Numbered from the stretch's first letter, positions 8,752 to 18,638 are shown. The stretch is 64,000 nt of DNA from Luteipulveratus flavus (GCF_029439465.1 NZ_JAROAV010000010.1:62001-126000), one strand, 5' to 3'. Notes: a model not told the origin generated them from the letters alone. Numbers and translations: made by a program.

Positions 8752-10017
8752 ATGACCATGCCGCATCTCATGTCGACCGATGATCATCTGGCGCAGGACC
8801 CGCTGCACACCGGCGACCCCGTGGACGCCGCCCGCGCGTACCTCGTCGACACCGCTCTGACGGCCGGCTCCGTCGGCCGGGTCGGGCTGGAGCTCGAGCT
8901 GCACCTGGTCGACCACGGCCGGCCCGCGAGCCGTCCGAGCTGGTCGCAGGTGCAGCGCCTGGTCGCCGATCTTCCGCCGATGCCCTCGGGCAGCTCGGTG
9001 ACGGTCGAGCCCGGTGGCCAGCTGGAGCTGTCGACCCCGCCGCTGGACGACGTGGTCGAGGCCGTGGCAGCGCTGTCGCTGGACCGGGCGGTGCTCGCGG
9101 CGTCGCTGCACGACGGGGGTTTCGGCTGCGCGCCGATCGGGTCCGACCCGGCCCGTCCGCCCCGCCGGGTGAATCCCGCGACGCGCTACCAGGCCATGGA
9201 GCGGCACTTCGCCGGAGTCGGGTGCGTGGACGCGGCGAGGGCCATGATGTCCTCCACCGCCGCCCTGCAGGTCAACCTGGACGCCGGTCCGGAGGCGGAG
9301 TGGGAGCAGCGGCTCGACCGCGTCCATCTGCTGGGCCCGGTGCTGATCGCCCTCTCGTCCACGTCTCCCTACCTGGGCGGCACGACGACCGGCTGGCACT
9401 CCATGCGGCAGGCCGCCTGGCAGGGCCTGGACCCCGCCCGGACCGACCGGTTCCCCGCGGCCGCGCCGGCGCAGGCGTGGGCGTCGTACGCGCTGGCCGC
9501 CCCGGTGATGGCGGTCCGGGACGGGGAGGTGGCCACGGAGGTCGCCGGGACGGTGGCGTTCGAGGACTGGCTGCAGGGGAGCGGTCCGGTGGGGCGGCCG
9601 CCGACCCTGAACGACCTCGACTTCCACCTGACCACGCTGTTCCCGCCGGTGCGACCGCGCGGCTACCTGGAGATCCGGTACATCGACGCCCTCCCGGACC
9701 GGTGGTGGCCCGCGGTGGCGGCTGTCGTGGCGACCCTGATGGACGACCCGGTGGCCGCCGACCAGGTCGTCGACGCCTGCGAGCCGGTCCGCGACGCCTG
9801 GGAGCTCGCGGCCCGTGAGGGCACGCGCGACCCCCTTCTGCTGCGGGCGGTCCGGCAGTGTCTCGACATCGCCGCGTCCCGGGCTCCGGCGGCTCTGCGT
9901 GGCGAGGTCGAGGAGCTCGCCGAGCTGTTCGCCTCGGGACGCAGCCCGAGCTCGGTGCTGCGCGGCCGCATCGAGGCGGTCGGCCCCGTTCGTGCCCTGG
10001 AGGAGGAGTCCCGATGA
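8752..10017 (+). CDS. egtA: Ergothioneine biosynthesis glutamate-cysteine ligase EgtA
   Basis: EgtA joins glutamate and cysteine into gamma-glutamylcysteine, the sulfur donor for EgtB. The 421-residue protein belongs to the GCS2 family; [15 protein letters not shown] and [16 protein letters not shown] are typical substrate and ATP-grasp-like elements. The ATG at 8752 has the Shine-Dalgarno GGAGGGGGC. A 166-base gap separates it from egtE, the only sizeable gap in the cluster, and I see no gene in it. The stop overlaps the egtB start (ATGA). Confidence 0.92.
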   Translation: MTMPHLMSTDDHLAQDPLHTGDPVDAARAYLVDTALTAGSVGRVGLELELHLVDHGRPASRPSWSQVQRLVADLPPMPSGSSVTVEPGGQLELSTPPLDDVVEAVAALSLDRAVLAASLHDGGFGCAPIGSDPARPPRRVNPATRYQAMERHFAGVGCVDAARAMMSSTAALQVNLDAGPEAEWEQRLDRVHLLGPVLIALSSTSPYLGGTTTGWHSMRQAAWQGLDPARTDRFPAAAPAQAWASYALAAPVMAVRDGEVATEVAGTVAFEDWLQGSGPVGRPPTLNDLDFHLTTLFPPVRPRGYLEIRYIDALPDRWWPAVAAVVATLMDDPVAADQVVDACEPVRDAWELAAREGTRDPLLLRAVRQCLDIAASRAPAALRGEVEELAELFASGRSPSSVLRGRIEAVGPVRALEEESR

Positions 10018-11285
10018 TCGAGACCATTGCCCGCGGCCTGGAGGCCGCCCGCAGCCGGACGCATCGCCTGACCTCGTTCGAGGACGGGGTCCTGACGACG
10101 CAGCACAGCCGGCTGATGAGCCCGCTCGTCTGGGACCTCGCCCACATCGGCCAGCAGGAGGACCTGTGGCTGCTGCGCGGCGGCAACGCGGCGTGCCAGG
10201 GCCTGCTGTCCGCCAAGATCGAGGGGCTGTACGACGCCTTCGAGCATCCGCGCGCCGAGCGGCCCTCGCTGCCGCTGCTCACGCCCGTGGAGTCCCGGTC
10301 GTTCATCGCCGACGTCCGCGGCCGCGTCCTGGACCGGCTGGACCGCGCCGAGCCGGAGGCCCCGGACGGCCTGTTCCCCTTCGTCATGGTCGAGCAGCAC
10401 GAGCAGCAGCACGTCGAGACGATGCTCGCCACGCATCAGCTGCGTGACGGTGAGTCCCTGCTCGGCCCCGGCGCACCGCTGCCCGCGGGCCGGGTGCTGC
10501 CGGCGGACTCCGTGCTGGTGCCCGGCGGCCCGTTCGTGCTGGGCGTCGACGGCGAGGACGAGCCCTGGTCCCTGGACAACGAGCGTCCGGCCCACCAGGT
10601 CGACCTTCCGGCGTTCCGGATCGCCCGCGTCCCCGTCACGAACGCGGAGTGGCAGCTGTTCCTGGACGCCGGCGGCTACGACGAGCCGCGCTGGTGGTCC
10701 GAGCGCGGGTGGGCGCACCGCGTCGAGGCCGGGCTGGAGCGTCCGCTGTTCTGGGCCGCCGACGGCTCGCGGCGGCGGTTCGGGCGGGTCGAGCCGGTCC
10801 CGCCGGACGAGCCCGTGCAGCACGTGTCCTACTGGGAGGCGCAGGCGTACGCCTCGTGGGCGGGCGCCCGGCTGCCCACGGAGCAGGAGTGGGAGAAGGC
10901 CTGCGCCTGGGACCCGGTGCTGGGCCGGCGTCGCCGCTGGCCGTGGGGCGACGAGGGCTGGACGCCCGAGCGCGCCAACCTCGGCGGCGAGGGTCTGCGG
11001 CCGGCGCCGGTGGGGGCCTACCCCGGCGGTGCGTCGGCGTACGGCGTGGAGCAGATGATCGGCGACGTGTGGGAGTGGACCTCCTCCGAGCTCACGCCCT
11101 GGCCCGGCTTCCGGCCGATGCTGTACGCCGACTACAGCGCGCCGTTCTTCGGCGGCGACTTCCGGGTGCTGCGCGGTGGCTCCTGGGCGGTCGGCGGCGC
11201 GGCCGTCCGGCCCTCGTTCCGCAATTGGGACCTGCCGGTACGCCGCCAGATCTTCACCGGCGTACGCCTGGCCTGGGACGCCTGA
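10014..11285 (+). CDS. egtB: Ergothioneine biosynthesis sulfoxide synthase EgtB
   Basis: EgtB is a non-heme iron oxygenase that links gamma-glutamylcysteine (or cysteine) to hercynine with O2, forming the sulfoxide. The 423-residue product has an N-terminal DinB_2 domain with likely iron ligands in DLAHIGQQ and HEQQHVET (H-x3-H), then a C-terminal formylglycine-generating-enzyme-like domain (about 165-423) with [25 protein letters not shown] and [11 protein letters not shown]. The ATG overlaps the egtA stop by four bases. Family, domain order and neighbours all agree. Confidence 0.95.
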   Translation: MIETIARGLEAARSRTHRLTSFEDGVLTTQHSRLMSPLVWDLAHIGQQEDLWLLRGGNAACQGLLSAKIEGLYDAFEHPRAERPSLPLLTPVESRSFIADVRGRVLDRLDRAEPEAPDGLFPFVMVEQHEQQHVETMLATHQLRDGESLLGPGAPLPAGRVLPADSVLVPGGPFVLGVDGEDEPWSLDNERPAHQVDLPAFRIARVPVTNAEWQLFLDAGGYDEPRWWSERGWAHRVEAGLERPLFWAADGSRRRFGRVEPVPPDEPVQHVSYWEAQAYASWAGARLPTEQEWEKACAWDPVLGRRRRWPWGDEGWTPERANLGGEGLRPAPVGAYPGGASAYGVEQMIGDVWEWTSSELTPWPGFRPMLYADYSAPFFGGDFRVLRGGSWAVGGAAVRPSFRNWDLPVRRQIFTGVRLAWDA

Positions 11286-11286
11286 G

Positions 11287-11979
11287 GTGTGCCGTCATCA
11301 GGCCTGGCTGGGTCGGGACCGGTCGGTCGCCTCGCTCGTGCTCGAGCCCGAGTACGGCCTGCTCCGCCAGTCCTACCAGCCGCGCCGGCAGCAGCGCGGG
11401 CTGCTGAACGCCGACGGCTGGGGCGTCGGGCTGCACATGCCCGGCCGCCCGGAACCGGTCCGCTGGCGCTCGGCGCGGCCGCTGTGGACCGACGCGTCGT
11501 TCGCCTCGGTCGCGCCGGTCCTGTCGGCCGGGTGCGTGCTCGCCGCCGTCCGATCGGCGACCGTCGGGATGCCGCCGGACGAGACGGCCGCCGCGCCGTT
11601 CACCGACGGCCGCTGGCTGCTCTCCCACAACGGCCGTGTCGGTCGTGACGTCCTGCCCGCGCGGCACGACGCCGAGTCGGTCTGCGACTCGGCGGTCCTC
11701 GCCGCGCACGTGTTCGCGCAAGGCCCGGAGCGGGTGGCCGACACCGTCCGCGCGGTCGCGCGGCAAGCGCCCGACGCCACGCTCAACCTGCTGCTCACCG
11801 ACGGCTCGCGGGTGCTCGGCGTCACCTGGGGCGACCCGCTCAGCTACCTCGTCGACGACGCCGGGATCGTCGTCGCCAGCGAGCCGTACGACGACGACCC
11901 GCGCTGGGTCGACGTGCCGGACCACCACCTGATCGAGGTGACCCCGGACGGGGTCGCCGTCACCGCTCTGGAGGACTGA
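11287..11979 (+). CDS. egtC: Ergothioneine biosynthesis amidohydrolase EgtC
   Basis: EgtC removes the gamma-glutamyl group from the EgtB product. The start is the GTG at 11287, giving MCRHQAWLG: removal of the initiator Met exposes Cys2, the catalytic N-terminal nucleophile of class II glutamine amidotransferase-like hydrolases. An earlier start would destroy activity, so this one is decided by biochemistry. The 230-residue product carries RGLLNADGWGVGLH and LSHNGRVGRD, matching the class II active-site framework. The gene begins one base after the egtB stop and abuts egtD. Confidence 0.92.
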   Translation: MCRHQAWLGRDRSVASLVLEPEYGLLRQSYQPRRQQRGLLNADGWGVGLHMPGRPEPVRWRSARPLWTDASFASVAPVLSAGCVLAAVRSATVGMPPDETAAAPFTDGRWLLSHNGRVGRDVLPARHDAESVCDSAVLAAHVFAQGPERVADTVRAVARQAPDATLNLLLTDGSRVLGVTWGDPLSYLVDDAGIVVASEPYDDDPRWVDVPDHHLIEVTPDGVAVTALED

Positions 11980-12954
11980 ATGCCCACGCTCGACGTCTCC
12001 GTCCACCTCGACCCGACCTCGCTGGCCGCGCAGATGGCCCAGGACGTCCGCGACGGGCTCACCCGCGTCCCGAAGGTGCTGCCACCCAAGTACTTCTACG
12101 ACGCGCGCGGCAGCGAGCTGTTCGACGAGATCACCCGCCTGCCGGAGTACTACCCGACGCGCACCGAGCGGGCGATCCTCGTCGAGCACGTCGCGCAGAT
12201 CGCGGCGGTGACCGAGGCGTCGACCCTGATCGAGCTCGGCAGCGGCACGTCGGAGAAGACCCGGCTGCTGCTGCAGGCGCTGCAGGCGGCGGGCACGCTG
12301 CGCCGGTTCGTCCCGTTCGACGTCGACCCGGCCGTGCTGGCAGAGGCGAGCGAGGCTGTCGGCGCGGAGTTCGACGGCCTGGTGGTCGAGCCGGTCGTCG
12401 GCGACTTCGAGAAGCATCTCGGCGAGCTGCCCCGGCAGGGGCGCCGGTTGCTCGCCTTCCTGGGCTCCACCGTCGGCAACCTCGACCGTGAGCAGCGCAC
12501 CGCCTTCTTCGCTGACGTCCGCGCGACCCTGGGCGAGGGCGACGCGTTCCTGCTCGGCACCGACCTGGTGAAGGACCCCGCCCGGCTCGTCGCGGCGTAC
12601 GACGACGCGCAGGGGGTGACGGCGCAGTTCAACCTCAACGTCCTGCACGTCATCAACCGCAGCCTCGGGGCCGACTTCGACCCGGACGCCTTCACCCACC
12701 GCGCGGTGTGGGACGCCGAGGAGGAGTGGATCGAGATGCGCCTGGAGTCGGCGCGCGACCAGGACGTCCGGGTCGCCGACCTGGACCTAGACGTGTCCTT
12801 CACCCGCGGTGAGCAGATGCGGACCGAGATCTCGGCGAAGTTCCGGCGTGCGGGCGTCGCGGCCGAGCTCGCCGCTGCCGGTCTGGAGCTCGTGCACTGG
12901 TGGACCGACCCGAACGACGACTTCGCCCTGTCCCTCAGCGTCCCGACGTCCTGA
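11980..12954 (+). CDS. egtD: L-histidine N-alpha-methyltransferase EgtD
   Basis: EgtD trimethylates histidine with three SAM to form hercynine, the first committed step to ergothioneine. The 324-residue product has YFYDARGSELFDEITRLPEY near residue 35 and the SAM-binding LIELGSGTSEKTRLLL near 82, both diagnostic for the EgtD/DUF2260 family. Its ATG follows the egtC stop directly (TGAATG). The TGA stop lies inside the left arm of a terminator hairpin shared with the convergent MFS gene. Confidence 0.95.
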   Translation: MPTLDVSVHLDPTSLAAQMAQDVRDGLTRVPKVLPPKYFYDARGSELFDEITRLPEYYPTRTERAILVEHVAQIAAVTEASTLIELGSGTSEKTRLLLQALQAAGTLRRFVPFDVDPAVLAEASEAVGAEFDGLVVEPVVGDFEKHLGELPRQGRRLLAFLGSTVGNLDREQRTAFFADVRATLGEGDAFLLGTDLVKDPARLVAAYDDAQGVTAQFNLNVLHVINRSLGADFDPDAFTHRAVWDAEEEWIEMRLESARDQDVRVADLDLDVSFTRGEQMRTEISAKFRRAGVAAELAAAGLELVHWWTDPNDDFALSLSVPTS

Positions 12955-12974
12955 GGCCGCCCCGGCCTCAGGAC
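12948..12974. terminator. Bidirectional terminator containing two stop codons
   Basis: A perfect 12-bp stem, GTCCTGAGGCCG (12948-12959) with CGGCCTCAGGAC (12963-12974), loop CCC. The left arm contains the egtD TGA and the right arm contains the stop of the convergent MFS gene. It can terminate both genes. Confidence 0.75.
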
Positions 12975-14359
12975 GGCGCGCCCGGGCGGCCGGGGAGCCC
13001 TCGTGCGAGGACGCCCGCGACGAGGGCAGCCCCGGCCAGCACCGCGAACAGGACCCCGAACGGATCGGCGAGCCGGTTCAGCAGCAGCCCGAGCACGGTG
13101 ACACCCAAGGATGCAGCCAGCTGGACGGTAATGAAGAGTGCCGTCGTCCCCTGCGCCGCGTCCTTGGGTGTCAGCGTGCGGTAGACGCTGGAGAACGTCG
13201 GCGAGGCGATCGCGCCGAAGGCGAGCCCGGTGAGAATCAGCAGCACCACGAGCGCGGGCAGCGCCCAGGCGTCGTGGACCCCGGCCACGGCAGCGACCAG
13301 GAGGGCCATGGTCGCTCCACCGCCACGAACCAGCGGCCGTGGACCGACGCGGTCACTGATGCGCGCCGCGACCGACATCGACACCATCAGACCGCTGCCG
13401 AGACCGGTCACCAGGACTCCTTGCGACAGTCCCTCCAGCCCGTATCGGCGCTCGGCCAGGACCGGCAGCCCGGTCAGCATCGCGTACATCATGAACCCGA
13501 CCAGGCCCATGATCAGCAGCGCGCGGGCAAAGGCCGGCGCCGCGAGGAGCCGCAGGTCCAGCACCGGGGCGTCGGTACGTAGGGCGTGCCGCGCGTACGT
13601 CGCGAGCAGCACGGCCCCGACGACAGCGATCACCAGCGGCAGGGCGGCCCCGGCGCCGTCGCCCCAGCGGTTGACCGCGACGAGCACGAGAACGAACCCG
13701 GGGGAGAGGAGGAGCATCCCGCGGGCGTCGGCGCGCAGGCCCGCCCGCGCGGGCGGTGTACGAGGAAGGGACCGCACGGCCAGGCTCGCCACGACCACTC
13801 CCAGCGGCAGGTTGGCCAGGAAGATCCATCGCCACAGCCCGTTGCCCGCGAGGACCCCGCCGACGAGCGGACCGAGCACCGGGGCGATGTTGATGATCAG
13901 CGACATGAGTCCCATCACCCGTCCGACCACGGCGCGAGGCGCGGCGCCGGCGACGACGGCGAGCGACACCGGCTCCAGGAGCCCGCCGCCGAACCCCTGC
14001 AGCACGCGGAAGGCGACCAGGCTCTCGACCGACCACGCGAGGCCGCTGAGGACCGAACCGGTCACGAACACACCGAGGCCGGTGAGGAACACGCGTCGGC
14101 CGCCGAACCGGTCGGTGGCCCAGCCGACGAGGGGGAGAGCCAGGCCGGCGGCCATCAGGTAGCCGGTGGTCACCCACACGATGCTGGAGACGCCGGCGTC
14201 GAGGCTGTGCTGCAGGTCGCGCAGCGCGACGGCGACCGCCGTGCCGTCGAGCACGGCGATGAAGGCGGCCACGGCCATGGTGGCGACGAGGACGAGGGTG
14301 GCGCGGTCGAGTCGAGGCTCGGAGGGCACCGCGTCGGTTGGACGTGTCTTTACTGGCAT
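12968..14359 (-). CDS. MFS drug:H+ antiporter, DHA2 (EmrB/QacA)-like
   Basis: A 463-residue integral membrane transporter with many hydrophobic helices. Motif A-like GWATDRFGGRRVFLTG lies after helix 2, and the antiporter motif C region reads APVLGPLVGGVLAG. These fit the DHA2 drug exporter family (12-14 helices); the substrate is unknown. The start seems leaderless: on the minus strand TAGTTT (14371-14366) precedes the ATG by six bases, with TTGTCT 18 bases further up. It is divergent from a TetR regulator and an inverted repeat sits in its promoter, so it is probably the repressor's target. A role in exporting ergothioneine would be speculation. Confidence 0.85.
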   Translation of the reverse strand: MPVKTRPTDAVPSEPRLDRATLVLVATMAVAAFIAVLDGTAVAVALRDLQHSLDAGVSSIVWVTTGYLMAAGLALPLVGWATDRFGGRRVFLTGLGVFVTGSVLSGLAWSVESLVAFRVLQGFGGGLLEPVSLAVVAGAAPRAVVGRVMGLMSLIINIAPVLGPLVGGVLAGNGLWRWIFLANLPLGVVVASLAVRSLPRTPPARAGLRADARGMLLLSPGFVLVLVAVNRWGDGAGAALPLVIAVVGAVLLATYARHALRTDAPVLDLRLLAAPAFARALLIMGLVGFMMYAMLTGLPVLAERRYGLEGLSQGVLVTGLGSGLMVSMSVAARISDRVGPRPLVRGGGATMALLVAAVAGVHDAWALPALVVLLILTGLAFGAIASPTFSSVYRTLTPKDAAQGTTALFITVQLAASLGVTVLGLLLNRLADPFGVLFAVLAGAALVAGVLARGLPGRPGAPS

Positions 14360-14365
14360 TGCCCG

Positions 14366-14407
14366 AAACTAAACTGAACGGTGTGGTTTAGACAAGTGGC
14401 CTACGAT
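14366..14407. promoter_or_regulatory. Divergent promoters and candidate TetR operator
   Basis: The 55-base space between the MFS gene and tetR holds the inverted repeat CTAAAC (14369-14374) / GTTTAG (14386-14391), 11-bp spacer. It lies between the minus-strand -35 TTGTCT (14395-14390) and -10 TAGTTT (14371-14366) of the MFS gene, and just upstream of the plus-strand -10 TACGAT (14402-14407) of tetR. This is the geometry of an autoregulated TetR pair. Confidence 0.6.
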
Positions 14408-14414
14408 GCAAGGC

Positions 14415-15044
14415 ATGAGCACCGCACCGGCACGACCGCGGCCCACGACCGATCGGCGGCAGCGGATCCTCGACGCCGCGGGACCGGTCTTCGGCGAGCA
14501 CGGTTACGAGCGCGCCAGCGTCGATGCGATCGCCCGGGCCGCCCAGGTGTCGAAGCCGACGATCTACAGCCACTTCGGGAGTAAGGAGCAGCTGTTCCAG
14601 GTGTGGGTCGGGGCGGTCGCTCGCCAGGTGAGCGATGACGCGGTCCGGGCCGTCCACGGCCTCGACGTCTCCCCGAAGAAGTGGCGGGCCGCTCTGGTGA
14701 CCGCGGCCACCGACCTCGTAGAGGCGTGGCACACCGACTGCGCCGCCTCGCTCGCCCGCACGATCAACGCGGAGGTCGGCCGTGACCCGCAGATCTACGC
14801 GGTCGTCCGGGAGGCGGCCCACGACCCGGTGATCGAGGCCCTCGCCGGCCGGCTCGCGATGCTGGGCAACGCCGGACTGCTGCGCGTGCCGGACCCCGTG
14901 CTTGCCGCGAAGCAGCTCATCGCGCTGTCGCGGGCCGAGCTCGACGACATCAGCGAGTTCGGGACGAAGCCCACGTCCGCGCCGGTCGTGCGGCGCGTGG
15001 TGAAGGCCGGCGTCGAGACGTTCCTGCGGGCGTACGAGGCATGA
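14415..15044 (+). CDS. TetR family transcriptional regulator
   Basis: A 209-residue TetR/AcrR-type repressor. The N-terminal helix-turn-helix is clear: RQRILDAAGPVFGEHGYERA, then SVDAIARAAQVSKPTIYSHF followed by GSKEQLF. The C-terminal ligand domain has no recognisable specificity. The ATG at 14415 is preferred over 14406 because TACGAT lies seven bases upstream, giving a leaderless transcript beginning at that codon. Its position opposite the DHA2 exporter makes it the likely local repressor. It overlaps the next gene by four bases. Confidence 0.88.
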   Translation: MSTAPARPRPTTDRRQRILDAAGPVFGEHGYERASVDAIARAAQVSKPTIYSHFGSKEQLFQVWVGAVARQVSDDAVRAVHGLDVSPKKWRAALVTAATDLVEAWHTDCAASLARTINAEVGRDPQIYAVVREAAHDPVIEALAGRLAMLGNAGLLRVPDPVLAAKQLIALSRAELDDISEFGTKPTSAPVVRRVVKAGVETFLRAYEA

Positions 15045-16093
15045 GCGGCCCCACCGAGGAGCGCGGTGCCGCCGAGTTCCTGCTGCTGATCGCGCCGTCG
15101 GCCAACCGCGTCTACGCTGACGCTGCCCCGAGCCTGATGGCGGCCGAGATCCGTTGTCTCGCAGATGCTTTCGTCGACGGTGAGATCGAGGTGGAGCCGG
15201 TCCGGGTGGCCGACGTGGAGTACGTCCGGGTGCGCGCGGGCGATCTCGGCGGGTCCGCGCTGCGGGCGCTGTCCAACGCCTCGGGTGTGCACGCCGTGTA
15301 CGAGCGCTTGGGCGACCTGCTGAGGCCGGTGCGCGCCGAGCGGCTCGACCGGTACCCCAGCGACCTGCTGACCATCCAGAAGTACCCGGGCAAGACCAAC
15401 GAGCAGCTCACCCGGCTGCTCCTCAACGTCACGGCCGCGGCGACGACCCGCCCCGAGCGGCTGCTGGACGGCACTCTTGCGGTCCTGGACCCGATGTGCG
15501 GTCGCGGCACGACGCTCAACCTGGCGCTGACGTACGGCCTGGACGTGACCGGCGTCGACGTCGACAAGCACGACCTCGAGGCGTACGAGACGTTCCTGAA
15601 GACCTGGATGCGTCAGCACCGGCTCAAGCACACGGTGAGCACCGGGTCGATCCGCACGGGCGGCGAGCACCGCGGCCGCCGGATGGACGTCGAGGTCGCG
15701 CCCACTAAAGAGGACTTCAAGGCCGGGAGGTCGCAGCACCTGACCTACCTCGGCACCGACACCACCCGGCTGGACGGCCTGGTCCGCGGCGCGAGCGTCG
15801 ACGTGGTCGTGACCGACACCCCGTACGGCGTCCAGCACGGCTCGCACGGCGACCGGATCGCCCGTAACCCACTGGAGCTGCTGGAGTCCGCGCTACCCGG
15901 ATGGGTCCGGGTGCTGCGGACCGGGGGAGCGGTCGGCATGTCCTACAACCGGCACGTGGCGGCTCCGGAGCAGCTCGCCGACCTGCTCGAGCGGCACGGG
16001 CTCACGGTGGTGGGCGACCCCGCCGACGACCGGTTCCGCCACCGGGTGGACGCCTCGATCGACCGCGACGTGGTGGTCGCTCGCAAGGGGTGA
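15041..16093 (+). CDS. SAM-dependent methyltransferase, TRM11/UPF0020-like
   Basis: A 350-residue protein. The C-terminal two-thirds is a class I methyltransferase: motif I reads LDPMCGRGTTLNLAL (about 150-164) and a catalytic [DN]PPY-like motif appears as TDTPYG (near 262). This combination is typical of N2-guanine tRNA methylases (TRM11/UPF0020) and some DNA methylases. The N-terminal part (about 1-110) could be a THUMP-like RNA-binding region, but I cannot confirm that. DTPYG rather than NPPY is a variant. The ATG overlaps the tetR stop. The target nucleic acid is not known. Confidence 0.7.
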   Translation: MSGPTEERGAAEFLLLIAPSANRVYADAAPSLMAAEIRCLADAFVDGEIEVEPVRVADVEYVRVRAGDLGGSALRALSNASGVHAVYERLGDLLRPVRAERLDRYPSDLLTIQKYPGKTNEQLTRLLLNVTAAATTRPERLLDGTLAVLDPMCGRGTTLNLALTYGLDVTGVDVDKHDLEAYETFLKTWMRQHRLKHTVSTGSIRTGGEHRGRRMDVEVAPTKEDFKAGRSQHLTYLGTDTTRLDGLVRGASVDVVVTDTPYGVQHGSHGDRIARNPLELLESALPGWVRVLRTGGAVGMSYNRHVAAPEQLADLLERHGLTVVGDPADDRFRHRVDASIDRDVVVARKG

Positions 16094-16190
16094 GGCAGGG
16101 CTCGACCGGGACGACCGGAGCGGGTTCGGCCGGCCGGTCCGGATCGCCTAGGGTTGACAGGCGCTGAACCCATCGACGCCAGGAGGAACC

Positions 16191-16634
16191 ATGGCTGACC
16201 CTGCACGCGCCCGTAAGGTCGCAGACCGCATCAAGTCGCTGGTCGCGGAGTACCTCGAGTTCCGTCTCAAGGACGAGCGGGTCGGCTTCGTGACCGTCAC
16301 CGACGTCCGGGTGACCGGCGACCTGCAGCAGGCGTCGGTGTTCTACACCGTCTTCGGCGACGACGACGAGCGCGCCGGCACCGCCGCCGCGCTGGAGGAC
16401 AACAAGGGGCGCATCCGCTCCGCCGTCGGCAAGGGCCTGGGCATCCGGCTCACCCCGACGCTGGAGTTCATCCCGGACGCGATCCCCGAGGGTGCCGCCA
16501 CCATCGAGCAGGCCCTGCGCGACGCACGCGAGCGGGACGCGGAGCTGGCCCGCTCTGCCTCCGACGCCACGTACGCCGGCGAGGCCGACCCGTACCGCAA
16601 GCCCGGCGAGGAACCCCCGGCCGGCACCCCGTGA
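16191..16634 (+). CDS. rbfA: 30S ribosome-binding factor RbfA
   Basis: RbfA binds the 30S subunit during late maturation and cold adaptation. The 147-residue product begins [20 protein letters not shown] and has the KH-like core ([20 protein letters not shown] and [11 protein letters not shown]). The start has the Shine-Dalgarno AGGAGGAACC, with a TAGGGT hexamer about 40 bases upstream as a possible -10. It overlaps truB by four bases. Usually it follows infB immediately; here about 8.9 kb of other genes intervene. Confidence 0.95.
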   Translation: MADPARARKVADRIKSLVAEYLEFRLKDERVGFVTVTDVRVTGDLQQASVFYTVFGDDDERAGTAAALEDNKGRIRSAVGKGLGIRLTPTLEFIPDAIPEGAATIEQALRDARERDAELARSASDATYAGEADPYRKPGEEPPAGTP

Positions 16635-17596
16635 CGACGCCCTCGCGCACCGCCGGTGACGACGGCTCGGCGTCGCCGGCGGGCTTGGCGGACGCGACCC
16701 TCGTCCACGGGCTCCTGGTCGTCGACAAACCCTCGGGATGGACCAGCCACGACGTGGTCGCCCGGACCCGGCGGCTGGCGCGCACCAGGCGGGTCGGGCA
16801 CGCCGGCACGCTGGACCCCATGGCGACCGGTGTGCTCGTTCTCGGGGTCAACAAGGCGACCAAGCTGCTGACCTTCCTGGTCGGGTGCGACAAGACGTAC
16901 ACCGCGACGATCCGGCTCGGCCAGAGCACCCTCACCGACGACGCGGAGGGTGAGATCACGGCCTCTCGGGACGCCGCCGGCGTGGCCGACGCGGCGATCG
17001 AGGAGGCGGTCGCGCGCCTGACCGGCGCGATCGAGCAGGTGCCGAGCGCGGTGAGTGCGATCAAGATCAAGGGCGTGCGCTCCTACACCCGCGCCCGTGC
17101 CGGCGAGGACGTCGCGCTGCCCGCCCGACCGGTGACCGTGCACCGCTTCGACGTGCTGGATCGCCGCGCCGTCACGACCGAGACCGGCGCGGTCCTCGAC
17201 CTCGACGTCGAGGTCGACGTGAGCTCGGGGACGTACGTCCGCGCGCTGGCTCGCGACCTGGGCTCGGCCCTGGGCGTCGGCGGTCACCTCACCGCCCTGC
17301 GACGCACCCGGGTGGGCTCCTTCGGGCTCGACGAGGCGGCCCCGCTGGCCGACCTGGAGTCCCTGGCCGAGCAGGGCGCGGCGCTGCCGGTGATCCCGCT
17401 CGCGACCGCCGCACGCCGGCAGCTGCCGGTCCGCGAGGTCACCCCGCCCGAGGCGGCGGCGATCCGGCACGGCAAGCGGCTCACCTCCGCGGCCGGGCAC
17501 CGTGACCCGGTGGCGGCTCTGGCCGGTGAGGACCTGGTCGCGATCCTGGACGAGTCGGACCGGCTGGCCCGCTCGCACGTGGTCTTCCCGCTGTGA
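16631..17596 (+). CDS. truB: tRNA pseudouridine(55) synthase TruB
   Basis: TruB converts U55 of the tRNA T-loop to pseudouridine. The 321-residue product has [17 protein letters not shown] and [14 protein letters not shown], the latter with the catalytic Asp, plus a [20 protein letters not shown] segment and a C-terminal extension. It starts at a GTG overlapping the rbfA stop (GTGA). The DHH-type oligoribonuclease often found between rbfA and truB in other bacteria is absent here. Confidence 0.95.
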   Translation: MTTPSRTAGDDGSASPAGLADATLVHGLLVVDKPSGWTSHDVVARTRRLARTRRVGHAGTLDPMATGVLVLGVNKATKLLTFLVGCDKTYTATIRLGQSTLTDDAEGEITASRDAAGVADAAIEEAVARLTGAIEQVPSAVSAIKIKGVRSYTRARAGEDVALPARPVTVHRFDVLDRRAVTTETGAVLDLDVEVDVSSGTYVRALARDLGSALGVGGHLTALRRTRVGSFGLDEAAPLADLESLAEQGAALPVIPLATAARRQLPVREVTPPEAAAIRHGKRLTSAAGHRDPVAALAGEDLVAILDESDRLARSHVVFPL

Positions 17597-17649
17597 GCGG
17601 CGCGGAGCCGACCCCGTTCGCCCGCGTACGAGCCAGTAGAGTGGCCGCC

Positions 17650-18603
17650 GTGCTCCGCCTGACCGACCTGTCCGAGGTCCCCGCCGATCTCGGGCCCACG
17701 GTGCTGACGCTGGGCAACTTCGACGGCGTCCACCGCGGCCACGCCTCGGTCCTCGCGACCGTCGTCGAGCAGGCCCGCGCTCGCGGCGCCCGCGCCGTGG
17801 CGGTGACGTTCGAGCCGCACCCGCTGGCGGTCCTGCACCCCGAGAGCGCTCCGCCGATGCTCACCAGCACCGCCGACCGGCTCGACCTGCTGGAGGCCGC
17901 CGGGCTCGACGCGGTGCTGCTGATGCCGTTCACCCGAGAGCTCGCCGCGCAGACGCCGGAGGAGTTCGTGAAGGCCGTCTTCGTCGACGCCCTCCAGGCG
18001 ACGGCGGTCATCGTGGGCAAGGACACGCGCTTCGGCGTCCGCAACTCCGGCGACATCGGCACGCTGCGCGAGCTGGGTACCCAGTACGGATTCGAGGTGC
18101 TCGCGCTCGAGGACGTCGGCACCGACCACCGGTGGTCCTCCACCGAGCTGCGTCAGCTGATCGGCGACGGCGACGTGGCCGGCGCAGCCGCGATCCTGGG
18201 CCGTCCGCACCATGTGTCCGGCACGGTCGTCCGCGGGCTCCAGCGCGGCCGCGAGCTCGGCTACCCGACCGCCAACCTCTCGCAGGACGCCTCGGGCCTG
18301 GTCCCGGCCGACGGCGTCTACGCCGGCCGGCTGATCCGGCACGCGCTGCCGGAGTCGGACCCGGAGCACCGCATGCCGGCGGCGATCTCCGTCGGTACCA
18401 ACCCCACCTTCGAGAACGTCGCGCGCACCGTCGAGGCGTACGTCCTGGACCGCGACGACCTGGACCTGTACGGCGAGCGGGTCAGCGTGCAGTTCGTCCG
18501 CCGGCTGCGCGGCAACGACCGGTTCGAGTCGATCGAGGCCCTGGTCACCCAGATCGGTCGGGACGTCGACACCGCCCGCGCCGTCCTCACGTCCACGACG
18601 TGA
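17650..18603 (+). CDS. ribF: Bifunctional riboflavin kinase/FMN adenylyltransferase RibF
   Basis: RibF makes FMN and then FAD from riboflavin. The 317-residue product has the adenylyltransferase N-terminus LTLGNFDGVHRGH and the C-terminal riboflavin kinase domain with GRELGYPTANLS and SVGTNPTFENVARTVE. The GTG at 17650 is chosen because TAGAGT (17637-17642) lies seven bases upstream, giving a leaderless message, and because RibF proteins have about 20 residues before the nucleotidyl motif. A GTG at 17593, overlapping the truB stop, is the alternative. A hairpin begins at its stop codon. Confidence 0.92.
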   Translation: MLRLTDLSEVPADLGPTVLTLGNFDGVHRGHASVLATVVEQARARGARAVAVTFEPHPLAVLHPESAPPMLTSTADRLDLLEAAGLDAVLLMPFTRELAAQTPEEFVKAVFVDALQATAVIVGKDTRFGVRNSGDIGTLRELGTQYGFEVLALEDVGTDHRWSSTELRQLIGDGDVAGAAAILGRPHHVSGTVVRGLQRGRELGYPTANLSQDASGLVPADGVYAGRLIRHALPESDPEHRMPAAISVGTNPTFENVARTVEAYVLDRDDLDLYGERVSVQFVRRLRGNDRFESIEALVTQIGRDVDTARAVLTSTT

Positions 18604-18620
18604 TCCGTTCGGACGGATCA
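18601..18620 (+). terminator. Hairpin starting at the ribF stop codon
   Basis: TGATCCGT (18601-18608), loop TCGG, ACGGATCA (18613-18620): a perfect 8-bp stem. The first three bases are the ribF stop codon itself. Likely the end of the rbfA-truB-ribF unit. Confidence 0.6.
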
Positions 18621-18638
18621 CCCGGCTCCGTGGTGACC

